DNA of 64,000 nucleotides from Streptomyces liangshanensis (GTDB lineage: Bacteria > Actinomycetota > Actinomycetes > Streptomycetales > Streptomycetaceae). The notes beneath the pieces were generated by a model. It was not told where the DNA came from and did not search any database. It saw only the letters and a list, made by a program, of their open reading frames with translations. The position numbers and the translations under genes were made by a program. The DNA lies in NCBI RefSeq assembly GCF_011694815.1, contig NZ_CP050177.1:2531001-2595000 (forward strand). The letters run 5' to 3'. Positions 53,444-61,805 of the stretch are shown piece by piece. How positions within the stretch are numbered: position 1 is the stretch's first letter; each line of letters opens with the position of its first letter.

Positions 53444-54454
53444 ATGCGCCGCTACGGCAAGAACCCCGACGAGGACGACATCCGGACCCGCCCGAACCCG
53501 AAGGGCAACCGGCCGCGTACGAACATCAGGCCCAAGCACGAGGACGCCTCGGAGGGCATGGTCCTGACCGTGGACCGCGGCCGGCTCACCTGCCTCGTCG
53601 AGGACCGGGTCGTGCTGGCGATGACCGCCCGCGAGCTGGGCCGCAAGGCCGCGGTGGTGGGCGACCGGGTCGACATCGTCGGTGACCTGTCGGGCAAGAA
53701 GGACACGCTGGCGCGGATCGTACGGATCGGGAAGCGCACCTCGGTCCTGCGGCGCACGGCGGACGACGACGACCCGTACGAGCGGGTGGTCGTCGCCAAC
53801 GCCGACCAGCTCGCGATCGTCACGGCCCTCGCCGACCCCGAGCCGCGCCCCCGGCTGATCGACCGCTGCCTGGTCGCGGCGTTCGACGCGGGGCTCGAAC
53901 CGCTGCTGGTGCTGACCAAGTCCGACCTGGCGTCCGCGGACGAGCTGCTGGAGACGTACCAGGACCTCGGCATCCACTATGTCGTCACGCGGCGCGACGA
54001 GTTGGAGAGCGGGTTCGCGGCGGACCGGGTGCGGGAGTACCTGGAGGGCAAGGCGACCGCGTTCGTCGGCCACTCCGGCGTCGGCAAGACCACGCTGGTC
54101 AACGCACTCGTCCCGGAGGACAGGCACCGGAGCACGGGCCTCGTCAACGCGGTGACGGGACGCGGCCGGCACACCACCACGTCGGCGCTCGCCCTGCCGC
54201 TGGCGAAGGCGGACGGCTGGGTCATCGACACCCCGGGCATCCGGTCCTTCGGGCTCCACCACGTCGACCCGTCGCGCGTGATCCTGGCGTTCCCCGACCT
54301 GGTGCCGGGGACGGAGGGCTGCCCGCGCGCGTGCAGCCACGACGAACCGGACTGCGCGCTGGACGCGTGGGTCGCGGAGGGGCACGCGAGTCCGGCCCGG
54401 CTGTACTCGCTGCGGCGGCTCCTCGCCACGCGCGAGCGGCGCGAAGGCGACTGA
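53444..54454 (+). CDS. rsgA: Ribosome small-subunit biogenesis GTPase RsgA
   Basis: Circularly permuted GTPase that helps 30S maturation. 336 residues: OB fold (MVLTVDRGRLTCLVEDR), then G4 TKSD, G1 FVGHSGVGKTTLVNAL, G2/G3 GRGRHTTT and DTPGIRSFGL in the permuted order, and a zinc knuckle CPRACSHDEPDC at the end. GGGAG 9 nt before the ATG. Likely co-transcribed with aroA. Confidence 0.95.
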   Translation: MRRYGKNPDEDDIRTRPNPKGNRPRTNIRPKHEDASEGMVLTVDRGRLTCLVEDRVVLAMTARELGRKAAVVGDRVDIVGDLSGKKDTLARIVRIGKRTSVLRRTADDDDPYERVVVANADQLAIVTALADPEPRPRLIDRCLVAAFDAGLEPLLVLTKSDLASADELLETYQDLGIHYVVTRRDELESGFAADRVREYLEGKATAFVGHSGVGKTTLVNALVPEDRHRSTGLVNAVTGRGRHTTTSALALPLAKADGWVIDTPGIRSFGLHHVDPSRVILAFPDLVPGTEGCPRACSHDEPDCALDAWVAEGHASPARLYSLRRLLATRERREGD

Positions 54455-54547
54455 CACAACGCGTTTGCGCGCCCCCGGCGTTGGTAAGTGAGTGCATAAT
54501 CGCACCGAGCGACACCGAGCAGTCACCGACGCGGGAGGCCCCAGAAG

Positions 54548-54871
54548 ATGGCGTGGCTGCTGGTTGTGGTCGCCGGAATCCTGGAGACGGGTTTCGCGGT
54601 CTGTCTCAAGCTCTCGCACGGATTCACCCGGCTCTGGCCGACCATCGCCTTCGCGTGCTTCGCCCTCGGGAGCTTCGGTCTGCTGACGCTCTCGCTGAAG
54701 AAGCTCGACGTCGGCCCCGCGTACGCGGTGTGGACGGGCATCGGCGCGGCGGGCACCGCGATCTACGGAATGATCTTCCTCGGGGACATCGTCTCGGTCC
54801 TCAAACTGGTCTCGATCTCGCTCGTGATCATCGGCGTCATCGGCCTCCAGCTCTCGGGCTCGGCGCACTGA
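54548..54871 (+). CDS. SMR-family efflux protein, SugE/Gdx-like
   Basis: 107 residues, four transmembrane helices, with the proton/substrate Glu in AGILETGFAVCLK. KLSHGFTRLWP and VGPAYAVWTGIGAAG are closer to SugE/Gdx guanidinium exporters than to EmrE multidrug pumps. Works as an antiparallel dimer. No guanidine riboswitch could be made out upstream. GGGAGG about 9 nt before the ATG. Confidence 0.9.
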   Translation: MAWLLVVVAGILETGFAVCLKLSHGFTRLWPTIAFACFALGSFGLLTLSLKKLDVGPAYAVWTGIGAAGTAIYGMIFLGDIVSVLKLVSISLVIIGVIGLQLSGSAH

Positions 54872-54893
54872 CGGCAGGCCCCGGGGCGCGTCG

Positions 54894-55493
54894 TCACACC
54901 GCCGCCTCCGTGACGGCGCTGCGGACCAGCTGCCCCACCGGTTGCGCGCCGGGCGCGACGAGGTGGGAGAGCGCGAGGCGTACGGCCAGTTCGCACCGGC
55001 GCAGATTGTGATCCGTACGCCCCCCGTCCAGCGTGCTCGCCGACCGGTCCCGTACCAGCGCCACCAACTCGGCCGGTACGGGCGGGCCGGTGCCGGCCCC
55101 GCGCGGCGCGGGGACGGCGGCGGACGCCCCAGGGGTACGTGACGGGCGCGGCGTCGGCAGCCACTCCCCCCAGCAGCCGGTGAGCAGCGCCCGCAGCAGG
55201 GGCCGGTCCGCCGCCCTGGCGACGGTCCACTCGGCGACGGCGGCCAGCCGGTCGGCCGGCTCGGCCCGGGTGTCCGCCTCGGCCAACTGCCCTTCCACGC
55301 CGCGCAGATAGAGGTCGGCCTCGCGTCGCACCAAGGCGCGGGCGAGCCCGTCCTTGCCGCTGAACTCGTTGTAGAGGGTCTGCCGGGACACCCCGGCGGC
55401 GGACGCCACCTCGACCATCCTGACGGCCTGCCAGGGCACCTCGGCGAGCGCCGACTGCGCGGCGTCGAGCAGGGCTTCACGTGCGGTAGGCAT
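54894..55493 (-). CDS. TetR-family transcriptional regulator
   Basis: 199 residues. N-terminal helix-turn-helix: REALLDAAQSALAEVPWQAVRMVEVASAAGVSRQTLYNEFSGKDGLARALVRR. The ligand-binding part is typical of the family with a Pro/Ala-rich loop (TPRPSRTPGASAAVPAPRG). GGAGG 5 nt before the ATG. Convergent with the SMR gene, 22 bp apart, so it could regulate the transporter, but no operator was identified. Confidence 0.88.
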   Translation of the reverse strand: MPTAREALLDAAQSALAEVPWQAVRMVEVASAAGVSRQTLYNEFSGKDGLARALVRREADLYLRGVEGQLAEADTRAEPADRLAAVAEWTVARAADRPLLRALLTGCWGEWLPTPRPSRTPGASAAVPAPRGAGTGPPVPAELVALVRDRSASTLDGGRTDHNLRRCELAVRLALSHLVAPGAQPVGQLVRSAVTEAAV

Positions 55494-55652
55494 CGTTGCC
55501 TCCGGGGGCGTCGGGTGTGCGCACAGAGTCCTCGGGCGTGCGCACAGAGTTGACGCGCCGTAGCGCACTGTCAAGGGGCGCGGCACCACGGCCCTTCCCC
55601 GCCGCCCGCTCCCCGTAGCCCGGCCCCGTGACCGGTCGATACTGTGACGCCC

Positions 55653-56453
55653 ATGCCCGACTACCACGATGATCTGCGTCTCGCCCACGTCCTCGCGGAC
55701 GCCGCCGACGCCGCGACGATGGACCGGTTCAAGGCGCTCGACCTCAAGGTCGAGACCAAACCGGACATGACACCGGTGAGCGAGGCCGACAAGGCCGCGG
55801 AGGAGCTGATCCGTGGGCACCTCCAGCGGGCCAGGCCGCGGGACGCGATCCTGGGCGAGGAGTTCGGCGTCGAGGGCACGGGGCCGCGCCGCTGGGTGAT
55901 CGACCCCATCGACGGCACCAAGAACTACGTGCGCGGGGTGCCCGTGTGGGCGACGCTGATCTCCCTCATGGTGGCCACCGAGGGCGGGTACGAACCGGTC
56001 GTCGGCGTGGTGTCCGCGCCCGCGCTCGGCCGGCGCTGGTGGGCGGCGAAGGGCGGCGGGGCCTACACGGGCCGCAGCCTCTCCTCGGCGACCCGGCTGC
56101 GCGTCTCGGACGTCGGACACGTGGGCGACGCGTCGTTCGCGTACTCCTCGATCACCGGCTGGGAGGAGCAGGGGCGCCTCGACGGCTTCCTCGACCTGTC
56201 CCGGGCCGTGTGGCGCACGCGCGCGTACGGCGACTTCTGGCCGTACATGATGGTCGCCGAGGGCTCGGTGGACATGTGCGCGGAGCCGGAACTGTCCCTG
56301 TGGGACATGGCGGCGGTGGCGGTCGTGGTCCAGGAGGCGGGCGGCGACTTCACCGGCCTCGACGGCCGGCCGGGCCCGCACAGCGGCAACGCGGCGGCCT
56401 CGAACGGCATCCTCCACGAGGAGCTGCTCGGCTACCTGAACCAGCGCTACTGA
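55653..56453 (+). CDS. hisN: Histidinol-phosphatase, inositol-monophosphatase type
   Basis: Removes phosphate from histidinol phosphate in histidine synthesis. 266 residues of the IMPase fold: metal ligands in GEEFG and WVIDPIDGTKNYVRG, and the C-terminal PELSLWDMAAVAVVVQEAGG. The S. coelicolor gene at this place (SCO5208) is the demonstrated HisN. GATACT 9 nt before the ATG and no ribosome site; a GTG three codons earlier is the alternative start. Confidence 0.93.
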   Translation: MPDYHDDLRLAHVLADAADAATMDRFKALDLKVETKPDMTPVSEADKAAEELIRGHLQRARPRDAILGEEFGVEGTGPRRWVIDPIDGTKNYVRGVPVWATLISLMVATEGGYEPVVGVVSAPALGRRWWAAKGGGAYTGRSLSSATRLRVSDVGHVGDASFAYSSITGWEEQGRLDGFLDLSRAVWRTRAYGDFWPYMMVAEGSVDMCAEPELSLWDMAAVAVVVQEAGGDFTGLDGRPGPHSGNAAASNGILHEELLGYLNQRY

Positions 56454-56591
56454 CACCGACGCCCCTTCGACGGCGTCACGGAGCGTGAGGCGGGCCCGGG
56501 CGGCGCCTTGTGTGATCTTTTGGAGCCCCCACCGCACTCCTACGCCCCTCTTGTCGACCCGGCGCATCGGTGCGACTCTGGGAGTCCCCCC

Positions 56592-56607
56592 GCTTGTGAA
56601 CTTGTGA
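56592..56607. promoter_or_regulatory. Tandem CTTGTGAA repeat upstream of the CBS gene
   Basis: CTTGTGAA at 56592-56599 directly followed by CTTGTGAA at 56600-56607. The unit contains TTGTGAA, the Rex half-site, but the two copies are direct, not inverted. Confidence 0.35.
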
Positions 56608-56701
56608 ATCGCTTCTCGTTACGTTCCGTACGCACCGCGCACGTGCCGTGCGCGCACCTCGTACCCGCCGCGACGATTCACCCAGGAGGTGGCTCCATCC
56701 C

Positions 56702-57103
56702 ATGCTCGTCCGTGACGCCATGAGCTCGGTGGTCCTCACCATCGGCCCCACCCACACCCTCCGCCAGGCCGCCCGCCTGATGGCGGCCCGCCGCGTCGGC
56801 GCCGCCGTCGTGCTCGACACCGACCACTGCGGGATCGGGATCCTCACCGAACGGGACATCCTGGTCTCGCTCGGCGCGGAGCAGGACCCCGACACCGAGA
56901 CCGCGGGCACGCACACCACCGGCGACGTCGTCTTCGCCGCCCCTTCGTGGACCCTCGAAGAGGCCGCGGAGGCCATGACGAACGGCGGCTTCCGCCACCT
57001 GATCGTGCTCGACGGGCACGAGCCGGTCGGCGTCGTCTCCGTACGCGACATCATCCGCTGCTGGGCCCCGGTCAGGACCCGGGCCGCGGCCATGGCGGGG
57101 TGA
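56702..57103 (+). CDS. Two-CBS-domain protein
   Basis: 133 residues made of two CBS motifs (residues 3-60 and 70-125): DAMSSVVLTIGPTHTLRQAARLMAARRVGAAVVLD, then ILTERDIL, and VVFAAPSWTLEEAAEAMTNGGFRHLIVLDGHEPVGVVSVRDI. Such stand-alone CBS pairs sense adenine nucleotides and related ligands. AGGAGGTGG about 11 nt before the ATG, the strongest ribosome site in the area. Convergent with catA. Confidence 0.9.
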   Translation: MLVRDAMSSVVLTIGPTHTLRQAARLMAARRVGAAVVLDTDHCGIGILTERDILVSLGAEQDPDTETAGTHTTGDVVFAAPSWTLEEAAEAMTNGGFRHLIVLDGHEPVGVVSVRDIIRCWAPVRTRAAAMAG

Positions 57104-57130
57104 CGCGGGGCGGCCCCCGGAACGGCGAAA

Positions 57131-57158
57131 GGGGCCGGGTCCCGAAGGACCCGGCCCC
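57131..57158. terminator. Bidirectional terminator between CBS gene and catA
   Basis: GGGGCCGGGTCC (57131-57142) and its complement (57147-57158) with a 4-nt loop. Confidence 0.8.
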
Positions 57159-57182
57159 TGCCGTCTCGGCGAGGTCCGGCTG

Positions 57183-58634
57183 TCAGCCGCGCAGGGCCTG
57201 GACCGCGGAGTCCAGCCGCTTGCCGAAGTCGCCGTCCGCCTGGCGGAAGTTGTTCACCGCGCGCTCGACGATGTCGTCACGCGACACCTTCGAGATGAAT
57301 CCGGCGAGGTTGTCGATCAGGCGGCCCTTCTCGTCCTCGGAGAGGAGCCGGTACAGGTTGCCCGCCTGGACGAAGTCGTTGTCCTCGGCGTGCACGGGCG
57401 CCTCGGTGTTGCCGGTGACACCGGAGACCGGGGTCGCCTGCCACAGCGGGCGGTCCGTCTGGAAGGGGCCGCCGAAGCTGTTGGGCTCGTAGTTCTTGGT
57501 GCCCTTGTGACGGCCGTCGTACAGGAAGCCGTCCCGGCTGTTCGTGCGCGCCTCGGTGGCGTGCGGACGGTTCACCGGCAGGTGGTCGGCGTTGATGCCG
57601 ACGCGGTAGCGGTGGGCGTCGCCGTACGCGAACAGACGGCCCTGGAGCATCTTGTCCGGGGAGGGACCGATGCCCGGCACGAAGTGCGCCGGCGAGAAGA
57701 TGGACTGCTCGACCTCGGCGAAGATGTTCTCCGGGTTGCGGTTGAGCTCCAGCTTGCCGATCTCGATCGGCGGGTAGTCCGCGTGCGGCCACACCTTGGT
57801 GAGGTCGAACGGGTTGAAGCGGTACGAGGCCGCGTCGGCCGCCGGCATGATCTGGACCTGCACCGTCCAGGACGGGAAGTCGCCGCGCTCGATGGACTCG
57901 CGCAGGTCACGCTGGTGGCTGTCCGGGTCCATGCCCGAGACCTGGACGGCCTCTTCGGTGGTGAGGTTCTTGATCCCCTGGTCCGTCTTGAAGTGGTACT
58001 TGACCCAGAAGACCTCGCCGGCCTCGTTGTTCCACTGGAACGTGTGCGAGCCGTACCCGTTCATGTGACGCAGCGTCGCCGGGATGCCGCGGTCGCTGAA
58101 CAGCCACGTCACCTGGTGGGTGGACTCGGGCGACAGACCCCAGAAGTCCCAGACGTTGTCCGCCTCCTGCGAGCCCGTGTACGGGTCGCGCTTCTGGGTG
58201 TGGATGAAGTCGGGGAACTTGATGGCGTCCTTGATGAAGAACACCGGGGTGTTGTTGCCGACGAGGTCGTAGTTGCCCTCTTCGGTGTAGAACTTCAGCG
58301 CGAAGCCGCGGGGGTCACGCACCGCGTCGGCCGAGCCGAGGTTGCCCGCGACGGTGGAGAAGCGCAGGAACGTCTCGGTCTGCTTGCCGACCTCGGAGAG
58401 GAACTTCGCCCGGGTCCACTGCGAGACGTCACGGGTGAGCGTGAAGGTGCCGTACGCGCCGGCGCCGCGGGCGTGCACGATGCGCTCCGGGATGCGCTCG
58501 CGGTTGAAGTGCGCGAGCTTCTCCAGCAGCGCCTGGTCCTGGACCAGGACGGGGCCACCGGCTCCAGCGGTCTCACTGTTCTGGTTGTCCGCCAGCGGAG
58601 CCCCGGACTCCGTCGTCAGTGGTCCCTGCGTCAC
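57183..58634 (-). CDS. catA: Monofunctional haem catalase
   Basis: Breaks down hydrogen peroxide. 483 residues, clade-3 small-subunit type: distal His in [15 protein letters not shown], Asn in [14 protein letters not shown], and proximal Tyr in [14 protein letters not shown]. The GTG at 58634 has GGAGG 5 nt upstream and begins MTQGPLTTE as in S. coelicolor CatA; the ATG six codons earlier lacks a site. Divergent from the peroxide sensor catR, which represses it in S. coelicolor. Confidence 0.95.
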   Translation of the reverse strand: MTQGPLTTESGAPLADNQNSETAGAGGPVLVQDQALLEKLAHFNRERIPERIVHARGAGAYGTFTLTRDVSQWTRAKFLSEVGKQTETFLRFSTVAGNLGSADAVRDPRGFALKFYTEEGNYDLVGNNTPVFFIKDAIKFPDFIHTQKRDPYTGSQEADNVWDFWGLSPESTHQVTWLFSDRGIPATLRHMNGYGSHTFQWNNEAGEVFWVKYHFKTDQGIKNLTTEEAVQVSGMDPDSHQRDLRESIERGDFPSWTVQVQIMPAADAASYRFNPFDLTKVWPHADYPPIEIGKLELNRNPENIFAEVEQSIFSPAHFVPGIGPSPDKMLQGRLFAYGDAHRYRVGINADHLPVNRPHATEARTNSRDGFLYDGRHKGTKNYEPNSFGGPFQTDRPLWQATPVSGVTGNTEAPVHAEDNDFVQAGNLYRLLSEDEKGRLIDNLAGFISKVSRDDIVERAVNNFRQADGDFGKRLDSAVQALRG

Positions 58635-58775
58635 GTGCGCCTCCAGCGTCATTACTGCGTTCTGTCCCTTGGCGTTTGCCGATCTCGATCCTACGATGGA
58701 CTCTGTCTAAGTCAAGTAAACATCCAAAGTCACACTCGTTCGGGACCTGAGTCCCTTCACTGTTAGGCTGGGCCC
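58635..58775. promoter_or_regulatory. catA-catR divergent promoter region
   Basis: 141 bp. AT-richer stretch at 58690-58735 (around GTCTAAGTCAAGTAAAC) is the probable CatR-binding zone. TAGGCT at 58763-58768 lies 7 nt before the catR ATG, so catR mRNA is probably leaderless. GGGAC/GTCCC arms at 58741-58754. Confidence 0.5.
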
Positions 58776-59192
58776 ATGAGTGACCTGTTGGAACGACTTC
58801 GCGAGCGCGGCTGGCGTATGACCGCACAGCGGCGTGTCGTGGCCGAGGTCCTCGACGGCGACCACGTGCACCTGACAGCCGACGAGGTGCACGCGCGTGC
58901 CGTCGCCAGGCTCCCGGAGATCTCCCGCGCGACCGTCTACAACACCCTGGGTGAGATGGTCACGCTGGGCGAGGTCATCGAGGTGTCCACGGACCGCCGC
59001 GCCAAGCGGTACGACCCCAACGCGCACCACCCGCACCACCACCTGGTCTGCGCGCGGTGCGGCGCGATCAAGGACGTGCACCCGACGGGTGACCCGCTGG
59101 CCTCCCTCCCGGACGCCGAGCGCTTCGGGTTCTCGATCTCGGACGTCGAGGTGACGTACCGCGGTACGTGCCCGAACTGCGCGGCGGCGTAG
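58776..59192 (+). CDS. catR: Fur-family peroxide sensor CatR (PerR-like)
   Basis: 138-residue Fur-family repressor. N-terminal winged helix (LRERGWRMTAQRRVVAEVLDGDHVHLTADEVHARAV, ISRATVYNTLGEMVTLG), regulatory metal site residues in HHPHHHLVCARCGAI and structural zinc Cys pairs CxxC (CARC, CPNC). Metal-catalysed oxidation inactivates it and frees catA. Divergent from catA, as in S. coelicolor. Ends before a strong terminator. Confidence 0.94.
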   Translation: MSDLLERLRERGWRMTAQRRVVAEVLDGDHVHLTADEVHARAVARLPEISRATVYNTLGEMVTLGEVIEVSTDRRAKRYDPNAHHPHHHLVCARCGAIKDVHPTGDPLASLPDAERFGFSISDVEVTYRGTCPNCAAA

Positions 59193-59214
59193 GGAAGTAG
59201 CGGACAGGACGATC

Positions 59215-59253
59215 GAGGAAGGGCCCGGCTCCTGGGGAGCCGGGCCCTTCCTC
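59215..59253 (+). terminator. Terminator after catR
   Basis: Perfect 18-bp arms (59215-59232 and 59236-59253) with a 3-nt loop. Confidence 0.9.
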
Positions 59254-59279
59254 ATATGTCTGGTCCACGTCCGGACAGA

Positions 59280-59317
59280 CGTGAGGCCCGGATCCCTTGC
59301 GGGACCCGGGCCTCACG
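59280..59317 (-). terminator. Terminator of tRNA-fMet copy 1
   Basis: CGTGAGGCCCGG (59280-59291) pairs with CCGGGCCTCACG (59306-59317), directly past the tRNA 3' end on the minus strand. Confidence 0.8.
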
Positions 59318-59323
59318 TTTCAG

Positions 59324-59397
59324 TAGCGGGGACAGGATTTGAACCTGCGACCTCTGGGTTATGAGCCCAGCGAGCTACCGAGCTGCTCCACCCCGCG
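59324..59397 (-). tRNA. Initiator tRNA-fMet (CAU), copy 1
   Basis: 74 nt without encoded CCA. Anticodon CAU in CTCATAA. The three G:C pairs of the anticodon stem (GGG/CCC), the unpaired first base (C1 with U72) and the T-loop GGTTCAAATCC are initiator features. Identical to the copy at 61649-61722. Confidence 0.97.
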
Positions 59398-59454
59398 CTG
59401 TTGAACTGAACATTACGTCAAGGCGTCGACCAGCGCAAATGACCTTCGCCGGGC

Positions 59455-61422
59455 TCACGCCGTCAGCTCCTGGTGGAGCGCCTCGCGCAGCCGCGCGGCC
59501 CGCTCCGCCACCTCCGAGGGCCCCAGCTCGACGGCGCGCGCGCACCAGCGCTGGCCCTCGGTCAGCTCGCCCCGGCGGGCCGCGAGCAGCGCGAGGCGCA
59601 GCGCGGCCCGGCCGTGCCCGGCCTGCGCGGCGCGGGTCCACCACAGGGCCGCCTCCCGCTCGCCGCCCTCACGCGCCAGCAGGAGACCGAGGTTGAACGC
59701 GCCGTTCCGGCTGCCCGCCTCGGCGGCCTCGCGGTACCAGCGGGCGGCGTCGGCCATGTCCCCGCGGCCCGCCGCGAGCATGCCGACGCGCACCTGCGCC
59801 CGGCGGTGCCCCTGCTCGGCGGCGCGCTCGTACCAGGACTCGCACTCGCTCTTCTCCGGGTACGTCTCCCCGAGCGCGGGCGGTCCCGGCGGCGGCCTGC
59901 GCGCGTCGAGCACCGTGGCCAGCCGGAAGGCCGCCTCGGCGCTGCCGCCGCCCGCCGCGCAGCGCAGGTGGCGCTCGGCGGACTGCTCGTCGCCGTCCCG
60001 CAGGTAGGCGATGCCCACCTGGAGGGCCGCCTCCGTGTGTCCGGCCGCGGCCGCGCGCTCGTACCACCGCAGGGCCGTACGGTCCTCGTCGCGCCCGGCG
60101 TGCAGGATGCCCAGGTTGAACGCGGCGTCCACGCTGCCCGCCTCGGCGGCCTTGGAGAACCAGGGCTCGGCGCCGGTCGCGTCGTCGGCCTGGAGCAGCA
60201 GCACGGCGAGCGCGTTGGCGGCCTCGCGGTGGCCCGCGTAGGCGGCGCGGCGGTACCACTGCTCGGCCTGGACGGTACGGTCCTGGGCGGCGCACAGCAG
60301 GCCGAGGTTGTACGCCCCGTTGACGTCGCCCGCGTCCATGGCGGCCCGGTACCACCGCTCGGCGGTCTGCGGCTCGCCCCGGGCGGCGTGCAGCGCGCCG
60401 AGGGCGTTGGCGGCGTTGCCGTCACCGTCCTGGGCGGCGCGCAGCCACCAGACGGCCGCACTCTCCTCGTCACCGGCGTCGCGCAGCAGGAACCCCAGCG
60501 CGCAGGCGGCCCTGGCCTCGCCGTCCTTGGCGGCGGTCAGGTACCAGCGGCCGGCCTCCTTGAGCTCGCCGCGCTTCTCCAGGATCGCGCCGAGGTGCAG
60601 GGCGGCGCGGCGGTGGCCGCGCGCGGCGGCCTGCTGGTACCACTGCGCGGCCTCGCTGATCAGCGTGGGCCCGTCGGCCCCCGCCCGGCGCCCGGCCCGG
60701 TCCGCGCGCGGCGGGGGCGCGGCGGCGCCCCGGGGGACCGGCCGGCCCGTACCGGTGTCGTACTGGGCCCTGTTGCCGCTGTAGACGACGTCCGCGCCGG
60801 AGCGCGCGCTCTCCTTGGCCCGGCGCTCCAGCGCGCGTGCCAGCCGGTACGAGGCCTCGCGGTGGCCCTGTTCGGCGGCGGCGCGCAGCCAGCGCTCGGC
60901 GCCGACGTCGCTGCGGTGCTCCAGCAGGTCGGCGAGCGCGTAGGCGCCGAGGGCGTGGCCCTGCTCGGCGGACTGGCGCAGCCAGTACTCGGCGGCGGGC
61001 TCGTCGCCGCGCTCGCGGTAGTGGCGGCCGAGGGCGTGGGCAGCGGCGGCCGATCCAGCGACGGCGGCGATCCGCCACCAGCCTGCGGCCTCCTCGACGT
61101 AGCCGCGCTGGTGGAGCAGGACACCCAGGTTGTTGGCGGCGGCGCGCTCGCCCTCGGCGGTCGCGGCGCGCAAGTAGGGCTCGGCGGCGTCGAGGTCGCC
61201 GCGGCGCAGCAGCAGGGCGCCGAGCACGCTCATCGACGCGGTGTCGCCCTTCTCGGCGGCGCGGCGGTGACGCGCCTCCGCCTCGGCGTCGGACGCCTCC
61301 CTCATGTCGGCGGGGGGCGTACCGCCCGTCGCACTCGGGGAGGTGTCCGCGGCGTTGGCGGCACCGGCTTCGTCCTGCTGCACAAACCGCCCTGTCTCCA
61401 ACAGAGTTGCCCTATCCCCCAT
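59455..61422 (-). CDS. Sel1/TPR-repeat protein
   Basis: 655 residues, almost entirely Sel1-like repeats of about 36 residues with the pattern A-x-x-W-x-x-x-A-A-x-x-G-x-x-x-A-A-x-x-L-G, at least 14 of them. A short unstructured N-terminus and one Pro/Arg-rich break (PVPRGAAAPPPRADRAGR, about residue 245) interrupt them. Likely a scaffold for protein contacts; partners unknown. ATG at 61422 (MGDRATLLETGRF) preferred over the in-frame ATG at 61431. No ribosome site at either. Lies between two identical initiator tRNA genes. Confidence 0.88.
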   Translation of the reverse strand: MGDRATLLETGRFVQQDEAGAANAADTSPSATGGTPPADMREASDAEAEARHRRAAEKGDTASMSVLGALLLRRGDLDAAEPYLRAATAEGERAAANNLGVLLHQRGYVEEAAGWWRIAAVAGSAAAAHALGRHYRERGDEPAAEYWLRQSAEQGHALGAYALADLLEHRSDVGAERWLRAAAEQGHREASYRLARALERRAKESARSGADVVYSGNRAQYDTGTGRPVPRGAAAPPPRADRAGRRAGADGPTLISEAAQWYQQAAARGHRRAALHLGAILEKRGELKEAGRWYLTAAKDGEARAACALGFLLRDAGDEESAAVWWLRAAQDGDGNAANALGALHAARGEPQTAERWYRAAMDAGDVNGAYNLGLLCAAQDRTVQAEQWYRRAAYAGHREAANALAVLLLQADDATGAEPWFSKAAEAGSVDAAFNLGILHAGRDEDRTALRWYERAAAAGHTEAALQVGIAYLRDGDEQSAERHLRCAAGGGSAEAAFRLATVLDARRPPPGPPALGETYPEKSECESWYERAAEQGHRRAQVRVGMLAAGRGDMADAARWYREAAEAGSRNGAFNLGLLLAREGGEREAALWWTRAAQAGHGRAALRLALLAARRGELTEGQRWCARAVELGPSEVAERAARLREALHQELTA

Positions 61423-61453
61423 AAATACCATCGTCGCACCACCTGTCCACCCA

Positions 61454-61492
61454 CGTACAGCTGGTATGTCCCCCCGCGTACAGCTGGTATAT
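61454..61492. promoter_or_regulatory. Two 16-bp direct repeats upstream of the Sel1 gene (candidate operator)
   Basis: CGTACAGCTGGTATGT (61454-61469) and CGTACAGCTGGTATAT (61477-61492), starts 23 bp apart, 32 bp upstream of the start codon of the Sel1 gene. Fifteen of 16 bases agree. Spacing is about two helical turns. Confidence 0.55.
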
Positions 61493-61605
61493 CGCGGCCG
61501 GAGAGGTCGTCGTTGCGTTTTGTCGACTTGCCCACAGAGAGACAAGTCAAACCCGAAGGGGGACCAACGCGGCCGACCTGAGACACAGGGGGCGGCGGCA
61601 CACGT

Positions 61606-61640
61606 CAAGGGCCCGGATCCTAGAAGGATCCGGGCCCTTG
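61606..61640 (-). terminator. Terminator of tRNA-fMet copy 2
   Basis: Perfect 15-bp arms (61606-61620, CAAGGGCCCGGATCC, and 61626-61640) directly past the tRNA 3' end. Confidence 0.85.
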
Positions 61641-61648
61641 ACTTCGCG

Positions 61649-61722
61649 TAGCGGGGACAGGATTTGAACCTGCGACCTCTGGGTTATGAGCCCAGCGAGC
61701 TACCGAGCTGCTCCACCCCGCG
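61649..61722 (-). tRNA. Initiator tRNA-fMet (CAU), copy 2
   Basis: Base-for-base copy of the gene at 59324-59397, with the same initiator features and no encoded CCA. The flanks differ, and each copy has its own terminator. Confidence 0.97.
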
Positions 61723-61776
61723 TCGTTGTGTCCCAACCGTACCACGACGCGGGGGTGACGCTTTCTCAGTCACTCA

Positions 61777-61797
61777 AGCCCTCAGTCACTCAGGGCT
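61777..61797 (-). terminator. Weak hairpin after the UPF0182 gene
   Basis: AGCCCT (61777-61782) and AGGGCT (61792-61797), 9 bp past the stop of the minus-strand gene; CTCAGTCACTCA is repeated beside it. Confidence 0.4.
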
Positions 61798-61805
61798 CAT
61801 GGGAC

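Noticed and set aside
54455..54547. Guanidine riboswitch before the SugE-like gene
   Set aside because: Only 93 bp of leader and none of the conserved guanidine-I blocks could be recognised.
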